Assembly: GCA_963281255.1 (NCBI GenBank)
Contig: OY725502.1
Span: 3,720,001 to 3,784,000 of the forward strand
Reading direction: 5' to 3'
Length of the DNA: 64,000 nt
DNA from: Aphrocallistes beatrix
Lineage: Eukaryota > Porifera > Hexactinellida > Sceptrulophora > Aphrocallistidae
Position numbers and translations under genes: made by a program. Numbering within the stretch: the first letter of the stretch is position 1; every line of letters begins with the position of its first letter. The notes beneath the pieces were generated by a model that made no database searches, had not been told where the DNA came from, and saw only the letters and a program-made list of their open reading frames with translations. Shown one piece after another: positions 51,175 through 64,000 of the stretch.

Positions 51175-54100
51175 ATGCCAAAAGAATGCAGAGATAAACA
51201 ATGTATATTTAATGAGGAAAATCCTGATGGATGTCCTGATACTTTTAACTTTTGCTCGAAATGTGGATCAGAATTAAAAATGAAACTAACTGAGCCAACT
51301 GCTGAACCTGAACTCCCAACCTCATCTGACGAGCTCAAACTGGATATTGAGAAAAGGCTGCTGAGTTCTATTTTTTATGAATACCCACTTATCGTATTTA
51401 CTACTTCTATGGTGAAAAGCGACTTTGAAGCTATCAATGGTCACTTGACAATCAGGTTTCGAAGTCTGAAATTGGGAGGTTTCCAAAAGGAAATGGTCCT
51501 CTTTCAACGTCAAGGTGAATTAATTGAATTCGAAAATGCATCTTTCATCATTCTGAAAGGCACTTTAAAACTATCTCAGGTTATATTACAATACCTAGAT
51601 ACAGAATTTGCTTTTGGTATCGCTTATAAATATTTTTTGGCGGAGAAAGAGGAGCAAATTCCTTGGTTTGAGAGTAAATTCGACCGTTGCCTGTACTTAA
51701 GTAATCAGCATTTTGAAAAGAAAACATATAACAAATATGATGTGATGCCAGTCTATAGCATTTTCGAAGATAACTCTTGGATCTGGCGACTTTCATTCAA
51801 TATTTTAGCTATTTATTTAACCCTCGATCCCTCCAATCGGTTAACTACCTTTGAAGAAAGAGTCAATTCATTAAAATCAATGACAAACCGAATTTTTTAT
51901 TCACGTTACATTAAAGAAAGCAACTCTAGAGATAGAGAAATTGTAAACCTTAACTTATGTCTTAGTTTTAATTTACTAGAACAAGAGAAACAAGTCACAA
52001 CTGAGTGGTATCTGAATCAATTTCCTCAATCCATCAATCCAGAAATTTTTTTAAAAAATCTCTTTCTTATACTACTCCTATATTACAATCAGAAACTTAG
52101 CAGTACAGAGAGAAATTTATTTAGAAAAGTTTATAAATATTTAAAAACAGACCACATTGAATCTCTTATCTCAAATAAGGTGCACCTTGTCCTCATTGGA
52201 ACGTTTCAAAATCGCGAAAAATCTTTACATTGTCTACAAAAATCTTTTAATGCGACCTTATTTGACGAAGAGATTTCTACTACTAAAACAATCATTCGAT
52301 TACTGCCACTTTATCATTATATTTTCGATTTTCAGAAGCAATTCTCAAATCAACATAAACACCACAACTTCACTAATAATGAGTATTGGGGATTTCCTTC
52401 GTATGTATCTACCAAGAAGTTTTTTCGTGAGGAAGATTTAGAACATTTAGAACGTTTTCTGGATCAGATGGCCATTTATGATCCCATGATACTTAACAGT
52501 ATTGTAGTCCTCACTTTAAATGTTGAAAATATTCACAAACTTTCAGTCATTAAGTCAATCCCAATCGTGGCATTTGTCACAGCTATTATTTATCGGATCA
52601 AGAATTGGGATTGTTATCAAGCAGATTCAACTTTGCGAAATCACGCATTTGCAATCATATATAATAAAATCACTCATAACACTAAATCTATTAACAACTC
52701 AGAACTAGATGAACTATGTGATGCACTTTTCATACTTTGGGAATTAATAAGTGAAGATCATTTTTCAGATAATTACATTACGCTTGATGAAGTTACACTT
52801 CATTTGGAGCTCACAGGGGAAGTTTTGCAAATGTATGATGAAATTCATCCTAATATGCTTATTGAAAATATAGATTCTAAGCCACACCCTTGCAAGCATT
52901 TGAAAACCTCAGAAGAGCTACTAAATATTATTTTAAGATTGCTACAGCAATTTCTCAGAGTGGGTAAAGCTGAAATGAACAAAATTCTTAAAAAAATAGA
53001 ATTTTGGAATAAACTTTTCAATATACAGTTCCCAAAGTCATACAAGTGGACTGATGTAGTTGAGAAGTGTTTTATACTTCTCATACAAAGAATAAGTCTA
53101 GAAGATACCACAGATATCTTCATTGAAATTTCAAAAGAAGAAACATTTCATGAAAAAATATTCTTTGCTTTTAAAGATCAAATAATAAACTATGCTACAT
53201 CTGATCAGCATATAAATGACCAGGAAGAAATATTGCAAAAACTTGAAACTATTTCTCATAACAGTCCTGGAGTGTTGATGGAAATTTGGAATGCTGTGTT
53301 AGAACAACAGAAAGTTATTTTCAAACAAGATCCAACACTTCATGTATTGTCATGGCCGCCTTGGTCTATTATATTCAAACATCAGATTACTGAAAACATT
53401 GAAAATCCACATAAAGAAGTACAAATTCTACTTGAGGAAGCTAGAAAAGACTTTTTCGTGGTAGTGGATGAACTTAGAAATACACAAATTCCCACAAGAA
53501 TACTAAAACATATTGCTAGAAATCAATCTTCTTTTTTCAAGATTTACGAAGTATTTGACAAAGCACAATTAATCCAAAAAGATTTCATTAGAGAATTAAC
53601 AGAGACTCTTGAATATTTCGACGACCAATTTAAATGCATAAAGTACTTCCATTACATTCTCAATTACGCAAATCATCTCTTCGAATGTCAAGAAATCAAG
53701 GACTTTTTCAGAATAGATTTCGAATCGCAACCATTAAATGAAATTTGCCTAAAAAATCCAGGCGGCGAATATTTCCTTGTTCCACAATCATTATTAGCCA
53801 AAAAAATCAATACACCAGAAGCAAAAAGTATATTCAAAAATTCTCCAAATTTGAAAGAGTCAACTATATTTTTAAATATTTTAAAACAAATCATTTCGTC
53901 CAAATATGAATTTAGTCAATCAATAATTGTTGAACTAGCAACCATTTACGAGGAATTATGGTGGCCTGCTATTATTGAGTGCGAACATTTGATAAATGAA
54001 CTTTTGACACAAACAATTTCTCTATCCAATGTTGAAAAACATTTCAGGATCTATTTCAAAGCAGAAGAGAACATGGCCACTGATATTGGGCACATTTGTT

Positions 54101-57100
54101 GCGTCATTGAACATATTAAAAGTGATGTTTCATATTCACAGGATCTCATCAGAGGTTCTTCCAGACAAGTTATAAATTATTTCAAGCTTCATGATTCATG
54201 TGAATTCGCCGATTCAATTAATCATGTTAGGGATAAATATTGTCGAGAGGGAAATTTTCATGAAATAGACTTGCTAGTGAAGCTAAAAAACATTCATTTT
54301 ACAGACAAAAACCAACTGAAAGTCGTTACCAAAGAGTTAATAAAATTATCTTCACAACTTTACCAATATGATTCATATGCTAAAGATCTTCTTGATGCCT
54401 TTATTGATCACCCACATTTCATTAATTGGGCTCGAATTACACTTAAAGATCGTGAACAGCTCAAAGTCTTTGTTGATTTGGCCCTTGCCTCATGTGGCGA
54501 AACAGATTTTGACATTACACGTGTCACATGCTTACGTTCAGTTTGTTACCATTTAGCACCTCTTATATTTGACTTACGGCCAAATAGTGACTGTACCGAA
54601 TTTTTAACTCTCTATAATGGAGTATTAAGACAAATAGTAGAAAAGGAGAATTTTTTGGATGCCTTTAATGAAACAGCTAATTTACTACACATATGGAGAC
54701 ACATGGCCATAGCCCATACCTCAGTCGGGAAGAACGCGATTGGAGAACTTACAGAAATACTGGAAAAAGGAATTTTCCAAATAAAAGTTGATAGTAATTG
54801 TGATCTAGGGGATATTATCAATCTCTACCTTCAAGAATCCTCATCACTCAATATTACATATAGGCTTGATTCGTTAAAAGATTTACAAAGCAAAATAGCT
54901 TTGATTAGAGCCGAATCTCAAAAAATTGATGCCATTGAACTGTTTACTTCACTATTAGAAAGTATTATCGAGCTCAGTTTTCTAATCACTAAGTTGAATA
55001 GAATTGGTCACATCTCTTATACTAAATATTATAGGGAATATGCATGTTCTTCAGAGAATTTATCCAAACTGATCAGGGAAATCGAAATCGGAAACAAAGA
55101 ATACGCAGAATGGAGTGAAAAACTTGAAGCAGCTCGCTGCCAATGCGATTCGTTGAATTATTATACTGCGACCCAACTTTATATCTTACGTAGGGACCTT
55201 AAGGCTCTTCAATATGGTTTATGTAATGATCCACAAATCATTCATATTCTGTCAATCTTACATCATGAAATCACAATTGAGTCGATCAAGGAAACCCTCG
55301 ATCATATCTCTAGTAATATTATTCCAAAGTTAGACGTTTCAGAAAGAACGCATGAACACGTGCAAGATCCTGATCAAGTCCTAGGGACGGAAAATAATTC
55401 ATTGGAATCTTTTCCCCTTGAATTTAGTCAACAAGATAAAGATCTATGCTACTCACTTCGAGAACAAGATGTGGATGTTACACTGTCAATATTCGCAATA
55501 AATCATTTCAAGCGAGAGTCAGATAACTATAATGAATTTGACATCTTAACATTTTGCCTGAATAATTCGGAACAAGTAGAATTTGAAAAGAGCATTAAAG
55601 TTGACACCCCCGAATCAAATGCAGTAACTACGAGTGAAAACAAGGAAGAAGATAACTACCTTTCATTAGAAATCTTGAGTAAGTTCTTGGAGGAGATCAG
55701 AGAAAATTCACCGAAAATTTCACGAAGACTTCCTCAAACATGTAAGAAAGGAGAGCCTAACTTATTATTCATTCCTCAATATGAAATAATCTACTTTTTG
55801 CTTTCTCAATACTTGGATCCCGAAATAAATGATCCTTTCCCTGATAATCAAGAAGTCTTCATATGTAATCCGGAAACATCAGATGAAGAAATTGATATCT
55901 TTACGAGAAGAGCTCTTTGGGAATCGAATTCAACATCGCTCTTTTCTATGGCATTTATTGAAAAATTGCAATATGATGTGGCAGTAAAATGTGTTTCCCG
56001 ACTTAAGCTCTATGCTAGATCTACAAAATGTTCAACTTTCAAATTACTCTTAATTTGCTCGTCCGAATACGAAAACAGCTCATATTTCACATCTGCATTA
56101 TTCAAGTACAAAAGGATCGCACCATCGACTTTCGATGATAATCAATTGAAAATTGCCATTTTACGAAACCTTTCTCTTCAAGAAGTTCCAATCGTTCAGG
56201 ATAATCAAGCTTCGTTAAAACCTGGATGTTTAATCGATCCAGATAAAAGTTATGCTCGTATTGTCACCTCTAACTCAGTTGGAGCAGGAAAGTCTTTAGC
56301 CATCGATAGATCTATTTCAGAACTAAAACGATTACAAGGTCTCCCTGACAATGTTGTTTGTTCTATGTGCATTCCAATTCACTGCAGAATTATAGATGAT
56401 AACGAAATTCTGAAATATCTAAAGTTATCTGAACCAGAAAAACGAGAGATCTCATGGATATATTATTTTGATATTGCATCAACAATTGGAGAAGAATTAA
56501 TTCCATTCTTGTTTAAACTGTTGATATTAGGGTACCTTAAAGATCAAAATGGTAATTTATGGGTCTGCAAGAAGACAGATTATTATATTATTGAAATGAC
56601 TCAAACTTCAAGAAATGAGCAACTTCATCGTTTTTGTAATCTGCTACCTAAGTCATTCTGTCTTCAGCCAAATTTAGCACTTTCGAAGATGAAAAGCAAT
56701 GCAGAGACTACTGAATTAACTCTGGACATGAAAGAGTTTTGTTCTCCTTGTTTCCAGAGAATTTACACTTATTTGAAGAAGAAAGAATTAAAGTTTACTC
56801 TTGAGAATTTTGAATTTTCAGAAGAGAATAAGGTTAAAGGGAGCCCAGTTAATTTTCTTGAAATCGTGTTGAAGACTTGCGGAATGAATGATCCTTCCTG
56901 GAGTGAATTGAGTTATTTTATAAGATTTTTAAACCAACAGTTATTCATATGTGAACAAAATATCTATTGCAGATCTTCACAGATGGATAAAAGCTGGAAA
57001 GGTTTTAAAACCTTTCTAATTAACCGTATGATACCAATGTCTCGAGATATAGCCACACCTTCACTCATTAGTTCACTAGAAAGTTCATCACGTGATCTAT

Positions 57101-60100
57101 TGGATGGTTACAGAATTGAACCAAGGAGGAAGTGGGAAGAAAAGAATCAACCATACGTATATCTGAACGAGGATCAACAATCAATGACTTTCTTTGGGTT
57201 TAAAATTACCAAAAGTTTAGATTTAGTTGATGTCTTCAATTCATCTAAAGTAATCGAGAAGAGTGCCATATCTAGACAGTTGTATTTAACCTTGATTCAT
57301 AACCTCGTCGATTTAGAAGACAATTGCTATGATTGGGATAAGGAAAAGAAGATCAATGTGTTAGCGAACGTAATGGGGATCATGAAGCTTGATCCCGACA
57401 AACCCGATACTTTAATCCCGATAAAAGATCCAGATCCAACCTACGTACTCACAATAGACAACATGAAAAAGATTCTTGCAATCCATATGCGTTTTAGATG
57501 CAACATTCCAGTCATTATAATGGGGGAAACTGGCTGTGGAAAGACAAGGCTGATTTATTACATGTGTCAATTGCAATCTAAACACTTGAATAGGAAGAAT
57601 ATGCGAGTACTGAAAATGCATGGTGGAACAACTAATGATGACATAATCAAGGAATTAGAAGATTCGATAGAACTAGCCAAAACAAATATTAGTCAAAACA
57701 TCGATACAATTTTATTCTTTGATGAGGCAAATACTAGTCATTCCATTGGATTGATCAAAGAAATAATGTGTGATAGGCGTGTGAATGGCAAACCAATCCC
57801 GAATGATATCCGACTTCAGTTTATAGCGGCTTGTAACCCTTACCGTCGACATTCTGAACAAATGCTTCGAAAGATTCATTCTTCAGGTCTTGGCAGTAAT
57901 AATTCACAGAAAGAAACTAAAGAAATGTTTGGTAATATTCCATTGAGAGAGCTTGTGTATAGAGTAGTTGAATTGCCCAAAAGTCTTCTTCCATTAGTTT
58001 GGGATTTCGGTCAGTTAAATTCTGACGTCGAGAAGTCTTATATCAAGGAAATAATAATAAAACAGCTCGAAAACTCGAACATTTTCAATCAAGATTTGGT
58101 AAATCGTCTCTCCGACATTCTTTCTGTTATTCAAGGGTACATGCGTACACGTGGAGACGAATGTAGCCACGTTAGTCTCAGAGATGTAGAACGAGTAATG
58201 AAGGTGATGTTATGGTTTTACAAAAAAATGATTATTTTCTCTATCAACTTTGAATTAAACCAATTGACAACCAGTTTTTTGCTTTCCCTATCTATCTGTT
58301 ACCGTGCAAGACTGACTTATCGGAGATCATTTGATGCAACTTTAGTTTTACATTTTCAGAATCCTTTAAATGAGTTAAAAAATGAATATATCATTGAGAC
58401 TGAAATTGAAAGGTGCCAATCTGCAATAGTAGATAGCATGAAAATAGGCGATCACATTGCAAAAAATTCAGCCTTGAAAGAAAATTTATTTTTGATGTTC
58501 GTATGCATTGAATTGAGGATACCACTTTTTATAATCGGCAAACCTGGAAGTTCGAAATCATTAGCTAAGACAATAATTAGTCATTCTATGGATGGAGAAG
58601 GTTCACGTGAAGATAGCAAGTTACGATTCTTTAAACAACTCCATATGTTATCATACCAATGCAGTCAACTCTCCACTTCAGAAGGAATTCTTAACCTCTT
58701 CACAACATGTCAAAAAATACAAAGTAGGGAGGATCCCGAAAGGTTTGTGGCTTGTGTTGTTTTGGATGAAGTTGGACTAGCTGAAGATTCTCCTTCTTTA
58801 CCTTTAAAAGTTCTGCATCCTCTACTTGAAGACGATACACCTTATTTAGGGGAAAGCACGAAATGCGAAAAAGTTGCGTTTATTGGGTTATCTAATTGGG
58901 CACTAGACCCCGCCAAAATGAACCGTGGCATAATGGTGTGTTTAGAAGATCCTAACCAAAATGAGCTGATTTTGAGTGCTACGGCCATTTGTCAATCTAA
59001 CAGTCTGTCAGATTTACACTCGAAAAAGATAACTCCTTTCATCAAAGAATTAGTTGAATCATATTTAGCGCTAGTCACGATTCAAAGGGAAAAATTTCAT
59101 TTAGAATATTTCGGTCTTCGCGACTTTTATTGTTTGATAAAATTGCTTTACCAGATCTGCATGAGAGAGGACTCTCAATTAAACAGATCAATACTCTACC
59201 ATGCTGTGAAGCGAAATTTTGGAGGGCTGAAAGATCTAGATGCGTTTTCCATTTTTGAGAAACATTTCCATTTGAGAGAAGATTTAGCGAAGGGTCCTGG
59301 TTCTACCCCACTAGAACTAATATCGTCGAACCTCGTATCGCATCAAGGTAGTTTTTACCAGAAAACTCGATACTTATTGCTCATCACTGAAAATACTGCT
59401 GCGTTAGATATTATTAAACAATCAAAACTTGTTGATACAAAGGATCTTCGGATAATCTTTGGCAGCAGCTTTCCCAATGATTTAGAATATTCTACAATTT
59501 GTCGCAGCATAAACAAAATCAAAAACTATATGGAAACTGGAAAAACTGTCATCCTTACGAATATGCTGAATTTATATGAAAGTTTGTATGATGTTCTCAA
59601 TCAATATTATCTGGAATCCTTGCAACGCTCTTGGGTTGACATTGGCTTGGGTACCCATCGAGTGAAATGTGCTGTCCATAAAGATTTTAAACTTATTGTA
59701 GTAGCAGATCATTCAACAACATCTACTAAATTTCCTTCAGCCCTAATTAATCGACTGGAAAAACACATTCTTACATTTTCTACAATATTATCTGATGAAG
59801 AACTGAAAACGGCGAACGAAATAAAATCATATGCATTGAATTTTGCAAATGTAAATACTGGATCATTCAAGAGTATATCTCGGTATGAAGTGAGTGATTG
59901 TTTCGTTGGCTTTCAAGAAGATACATCTGCATTTATAATTTACTCACATTTAAATAATCTTAAAGAGTCAACACTTCAAGGTTCAACTAAGGCAACTATA
60001 AAGGAAAAATCTCTAAAAACACTTCTTAGATTATCAACACCTGACTCCATATTGAGGTTAAATGATACCATGTTTAGTGGAGAAGCGAATTCAATACTCC

Positions 60101-63100
60101 AAACTTACTTAACCTTACCTCTCCAAAGTTTAGCTGAGTATCTGCTATCTATTATGGTACATCAACATTATTTTTCACAAATTACGACATACTCAATTGT
60201 GTTGATGGAATCGGAAGCAATAGAAATTGAAAATTCTTTATCAACTGAAGAATATTCTGTGTCAGTTTATGTTTTGTATCTTCTGCAATTTCAAACTAGT
60301 CAACAGTTCATGTCAAGAATTAAGGAGATATTGACTAAACCAATTGATCGAAGGAAGAAAGTACTGTTGATACAATGTGAAAATGGCCACATACACGCTG
60401 ACTTAATTGCTTGCACTAGACACAGGATTATGGAAGAATTTACTCTAATGGAGACAAATATAAATTGTAGTATATATGTGATAATCATTGTTCGTCTGCC
60501 ACGTAAAACGAATTCTTTCGCTTCTTTTTGTGGAAGTAATTGGGACACCGTACATATTGATGAACTTCGACCTCCTGACCTCACCATATTGCCACAATTC
60601 CATGACTTAATTCATCTATCACTCTCAGAAATATTCGCGGGAAAAACAAGTGTGAGTGTTCACAAATAATATTCAATATAATAATAAAACGCTCAATGAT
60701 TATTTGATTAAAAAATTTTTCTTTTAGAATAATTTGTACGATAATTTTACATTTTATAGGTCAAAGATCTGAATTCTCACACATTCAATCAATGTACAAG
60801 GCTTTTAGCTACAGTACAATCGGCACTTTCATTATTAGTTGAACGGAAGGGAAGTCAAGTTAGGACATTGAAAAGAATAAATCAGTTCATTACTTTATTG
60901 CATAATGAGAGTTATCGAGGTAAGTCTGGTTTGTTTAATTCATTGTATTTTAGGTTGTCTGTCTCTTAAACATTTCACATGAAAATGCTAAAAAACAACA
61001 TTGTTATTAAAGGACACTATCTAATTATTTTTATTTAACACTTTAAAGGTAAATTACGAGGATATATTCGATGTACAAACACTGTTGAAATTAATTTTCG
61101 AACAAAACACAGGCTCAAATTATAGAAATTGGTTACTATATGCTTTAAATACTAAAAAGGACAGAGGCTTTTTTTTACCAAAAATATCCACTTACGTAGT
61201 AATAGTTAGACAATTTTGAAGTTCTAAAACTATTGAGGATAGAAGAGATTTTATAGTAAGACGTATTTTTATCATTTTTCATCCATTTCAGAATCTCGAT
61301 TAGAGGAAGTTATGGTGTTTTAAAGGCAAAAATGTGGAGCCGTCAAAAAATTCTTTCAAGGGCCTTTTTTTGTTTTTTTTAGCATATAGTACTATATAAT
61401 TAATTTTGATCCTGTATTTTTACATTTTATCTTTGCATTCAATAACCTTAAAATGATAAAATGACTCATTTTGATGTGTTGCGTATTCTTATATTTTGTT
61501 TGTTGATTACCTATTTATTTTGTGTTGTTCCAAGATATTTCATGGAAAATATGCAATATTATTTCAGAACTATTGGACAATAAGAACATACCAATCTATT
61601 CTAATGGTTGGTCACGATCTGCAGCATTTAAAGAGCATCTCATTCAATCAGCTGGAACATTTAGAAAAGCCCTCTCAAAAGAAATTGATATAGCAATAAT
61701 ACCTTTAGTCGCCGAGATATTGGCATATCTTGATCGAAATGGAAATATTGATCTTGTATTTTCAGATGATAAACCAGCACTTAAAGATTTGTGGAAATGT
61801 ATATTTATTGACAATTATTTGCTGTTTAATCATTCACAAGCCATCAATCCCGTGATAAGTGACAAGAAAATCAAAGTTCAGGTGATTAGCGATGGTTGGA
61901 ACGGAAACTTTTTTCAATCTGGTTTCCCTTTTTCATGGATTATAGTTCGGAGTATTAATGAATTGTTGAATAAAATGAAGATCCATTCAGGTATGTTTTC
62001 ATAAATAAAATGAACTACCTGCATTTTCAATAAAATGATGTTGAGTAAGCATTGTCTACTTTGTAGGTCGCGACATTTTGACTGATTTTGAAACTGCATT
62101 TGATCAAACACCAATTGGTGTGTCGATCAATTCCATAATTAAAAGGCATAAAGAAACTCCAATCGCATCAATCTATCTTGATGATTTTATTAATTTAGTT
62201 ATTTATCCAAGAGATCTAATTGAGCATAAGGTACGTAAATCTTTTTTGTAAGACGTTTTGTCGATTATTCTCAAGTATTGTCAATCTTCTTTTAGATTCA
62301 TTACCTACTATTGCTCAATGCTGTCCTAAAATTGAAAAAACTGCATTCCGAGAAAGACCTGGTTGGAACTTCACAAGGTGACACTCAAAATCCAGATTCA
62401 TCCCAGTTGTCGATTCCCTTGATCCATGTTGCATATGAAATGTTACTGAGTCGAATAACTTTCGTGAAGCAAGGTTATGGATTGAAATTTCGTGGACAAA
62501 AAGAAATTGGAGAATTGATTGAAGATTCAATGAAAAATGATCCTAATGGAAAATTAGGAGAGAAAATTGATTCTTTAATATTCAAATCAATATTAGAAGA
62601 ATGTAAACCTAATTTAGGGGATATGTCTACTAAAGCTGATTGGGACTTATGGTACTTAAAAGTAAGAAAGTTTCAACCTCTCATTGAAACCAATATCAAT
62701 ATAATATTCTCTAATCGTGAAACAATATTGTCTATCAAGTGAGTTAAATAATACTAATACAGCATTTTTGATTAAAGTAATAAATAGTACATAATTTTCG
62801 ATATAAAATTCTTAATTCCTTCATTTTTTAGACGAGCTTGGAATGCCAGCCAAACTATTTTGATTTTTGTTGCCAATTTTGTACTTCAGAGCGAATACGA
62901 TATGAAAGCCTATTTGCACCAAATAAACACGGTAAGTTGTTTATCATATTAGTTGGAGTTATATTGTGAGTTATTCGAAATGAAATGATCTCTTAGATGG
63001 TTTACGCTCCAAATACAGAATTCGACTCTCCTGAAATTTTGAAGCGGATTTTCATGGTTTTAAATGCATTAACAAAAAAGGTTAATACTGAGATTAGGTG

Positions 63101-63986
63101 AGTTTTCTGATTATATATACCGATATTAGTCATTCATTTAGCAAGCACAACATTCTAACGGTGGGTCATAATCATAAAACTGAGTATGTTGAATTAGGTT
63201 CAATTAATCCAATGAGACCTAAATTTGAAAATTGAAAACAAAGTTCACTTGGACAAAAGAGATGCTAAAATTCGTACTTCTGTACCAAAATCCCCAGGTC
63301 CCCTTAAATAGGCATTTTTACCCTAAATGTCCACTTGGTTTGATAACTTGGAAGTGGACTTCTTTGCAACATTTCCCATTTTCAATCCTTCCAACCATCA
63401 TACAATCATAACGGAGGTAATTATACGTCGATTGGCAACAGAACAATGGTTGGAAGGATTTGAGAAGTTTACAAAATACCCAATTCCAAGTTATCAAACC
63501 AAGTGGACATTTCGTGTCAAAAAGGGACTTTAGGGCTTTGATACAGAGTAACAAAATTCAACATTTTCTTTTATCCAAAAGTGGACTTATTTTACAATTT
63601 TCAAATTTAGGCATTGTCCTTATTTAACCTAAAACCGGGAAAAATTAATAATAAAATTGGTTGATAGTAAGATCCTCGTAAATCAGCCAGCCAAAGTAAA
63701 TCTAGTGGCATGTTCTAACCAGCCTCCAAAATGTGAATTTTCAAAATGTACCTATCTAACAATATTTGTTGACAATGTTATTTCCTGAATACAGTACTCA
63801 ACTGAACATCACATGTATCAAGTGTAAACGCCATCCTGCTGATGTGATCGCCCTAGCCTGTCTTCACTACCGATGTAGAAATTGCTGCCCACATGTCAAG
63901 CCAGAATCAAAGTGTCCTGATTGTGAAGATGATATATATGCTTCAGTTATAGTGTCAGAACGTGAGCAGCATACCTTTAAGTGCAA
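51175..63986 (+). CDS. RNF213: RNF213 (mysterin)-type AAA+ E3 ubiquitin ligase, N-terminal part
   Basis: Eight exons are visible: 51175-60651, 60760-60919, 61535-61990, 62067-62230, 62296-62738, 62832-62931, 62997-63097 and 63795-63986, about 3,697 codons with consistent phases. The gene runs off the window in the next intron. The start MPKECRDKQC begins a zinc-ribbon (C5, C10, C27, C30; FCSKCGSELK) like that at the human RNF213 N-terminus. A long helical stalk follows. AAA modules are recognised by VGAGKS (near 1703), GETGCGKT (2117-2124) with LFFDEAN, and GKPGSSKS (2455-2462) with VVLDEVGLAEDSPSLPLKVL and GLSNWALDPAKMNR. The last visible exon holds a RING-like finger (CIKC, LACLHYRCRNC, KCPDC) near 3641-3676. 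In vertebrates RNF213 is a giant dynein-like ATPase and ligase acting on lipid droplets and intracellular bacteria. The downstream E3 shell and C-terminal domain lie outside the window. Confidence 0.9.
60920..61534 (+). other. RNF213 homologue intron 2
   Basis: A 615-bp AT-rich intron between phase-1 sites (CGAG/gtaagt and CCAAG/AT). The acceptor lacks a long pyrimidine tract. Nothing else is recognisable in it. Confidence 0.45.
63194..63632. mobile_element. Long-inverted-repeat element in RNF213 intron 7
   Basis: About 439 bp. The outer inverted repeats begin TTAGGTTCAATTAATCC (left) and TTAGGTTAAATAAGGAC (inverse right) and continue with CCTAAATTTGAAAATTG in both. A second, inner inverted repeat at 63325-63512 has arms of about 70 bp (AAATGTCCACTTGGTTTGAT, ATCCTTCCAACCAT). 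The whole could fold into a long stem. No transposase frame. The target duplication is unclear; a TTA-type site is possible. Confidence 0.6.
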
Positions 63987-64000
63987 GTAAGTTTATTAAA

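Noticed and set aside
61496-61693. Alternative plus-strand frame near RNF213 exon 3
   Set aside because: It overlaps exon 3 in another frame; the exon 3 frame continues the ligase with matching phases.
1-64000. CRISPR array, operon or other prokaryotic features
   Set aside because: Spliced genes, animal gene families and poly(A) signals show eukaryotic DNA; no direct-repeat/spacer array is present.

Overview
The window looks like nuclear DNA of an early-branching animal, most likely a sponge. It is AT-rich and gene-dense, with canonical GT-AG introns, many of only 60-90 bp. It encodes a fibrillar collagen, giant cadherin repeats, a receptor tyrosine kinase with an SRCR-EGF ectodomain, HDAC8, RPS27A and an RNF213-type AAA+ E3 ligase. 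The sponge assignment is inference from gene content and intron size; no species was identified.

Layout. (1) 1-2000: the N-terminus of an unidentified acidic protein (minus, cut by the window edge) lies head to head with an intact single-exon HDAC8 (plus). (2) 2.8-8.1 kb: a four-exon fibrillar collagen (plus). Its triple helix is 1,014 residues by my count, carries six in-register glycine substitutions, and is followed by a COLFI domain. (3) 8.75-47.8 kb: one giant minus-strand gene. I joined 27 exons by hand. All splice phases agree and the total is 20,361 nt (6,786 codons plus stop). The product reads: signal peptide, about 39 cadherin repeats, Cys-rich modules, repeats with WQY / RxRFxP / WDG motifs, CGVCGG-type Cys repeats, IPT-like domains, REJ/PKD-like region, degenerate GAIN/GPS, one membrane span, and a cytoplasmic tail with a MYND zinc finger. 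(4) Nested in introns of that gene are a receptor tyrosine kinase (plus), tRNA-Ser(GCT) (minus), a GT10 fucosyltransferase (plus) and a ubiquitin-like/RPS27A fusion (minus). (5) 48.4-50.4 kb: a gene that appears to fuse an ADF-H actin-binding domain to a Rab-like GTPase. (6) 51.2 kb to the end: the N-terminal 3,700 or so residues of an RNF213 (mysterin) homologue, mostly in one 9.5-kb exon, cut by the window edge in the intron after the RING exon.

The introns carry many short non-autonomous DNA transposons. Several show target-site duplications: hAT-like with 8-bp repeats, piggyBac-like with TTAA, and Tc1/mariner/pogo-like with TA ends.

Surface adhesion (cadherin receptor), matrix (collagen), surface signalling (RTK) and surface glycan synthesis (fucosyltransferase) sit side by side, three of them in one locus. 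Whether this has functional meaning is untested. Exon coordinates come from manual reading of the sequence and could be off by a base in places.
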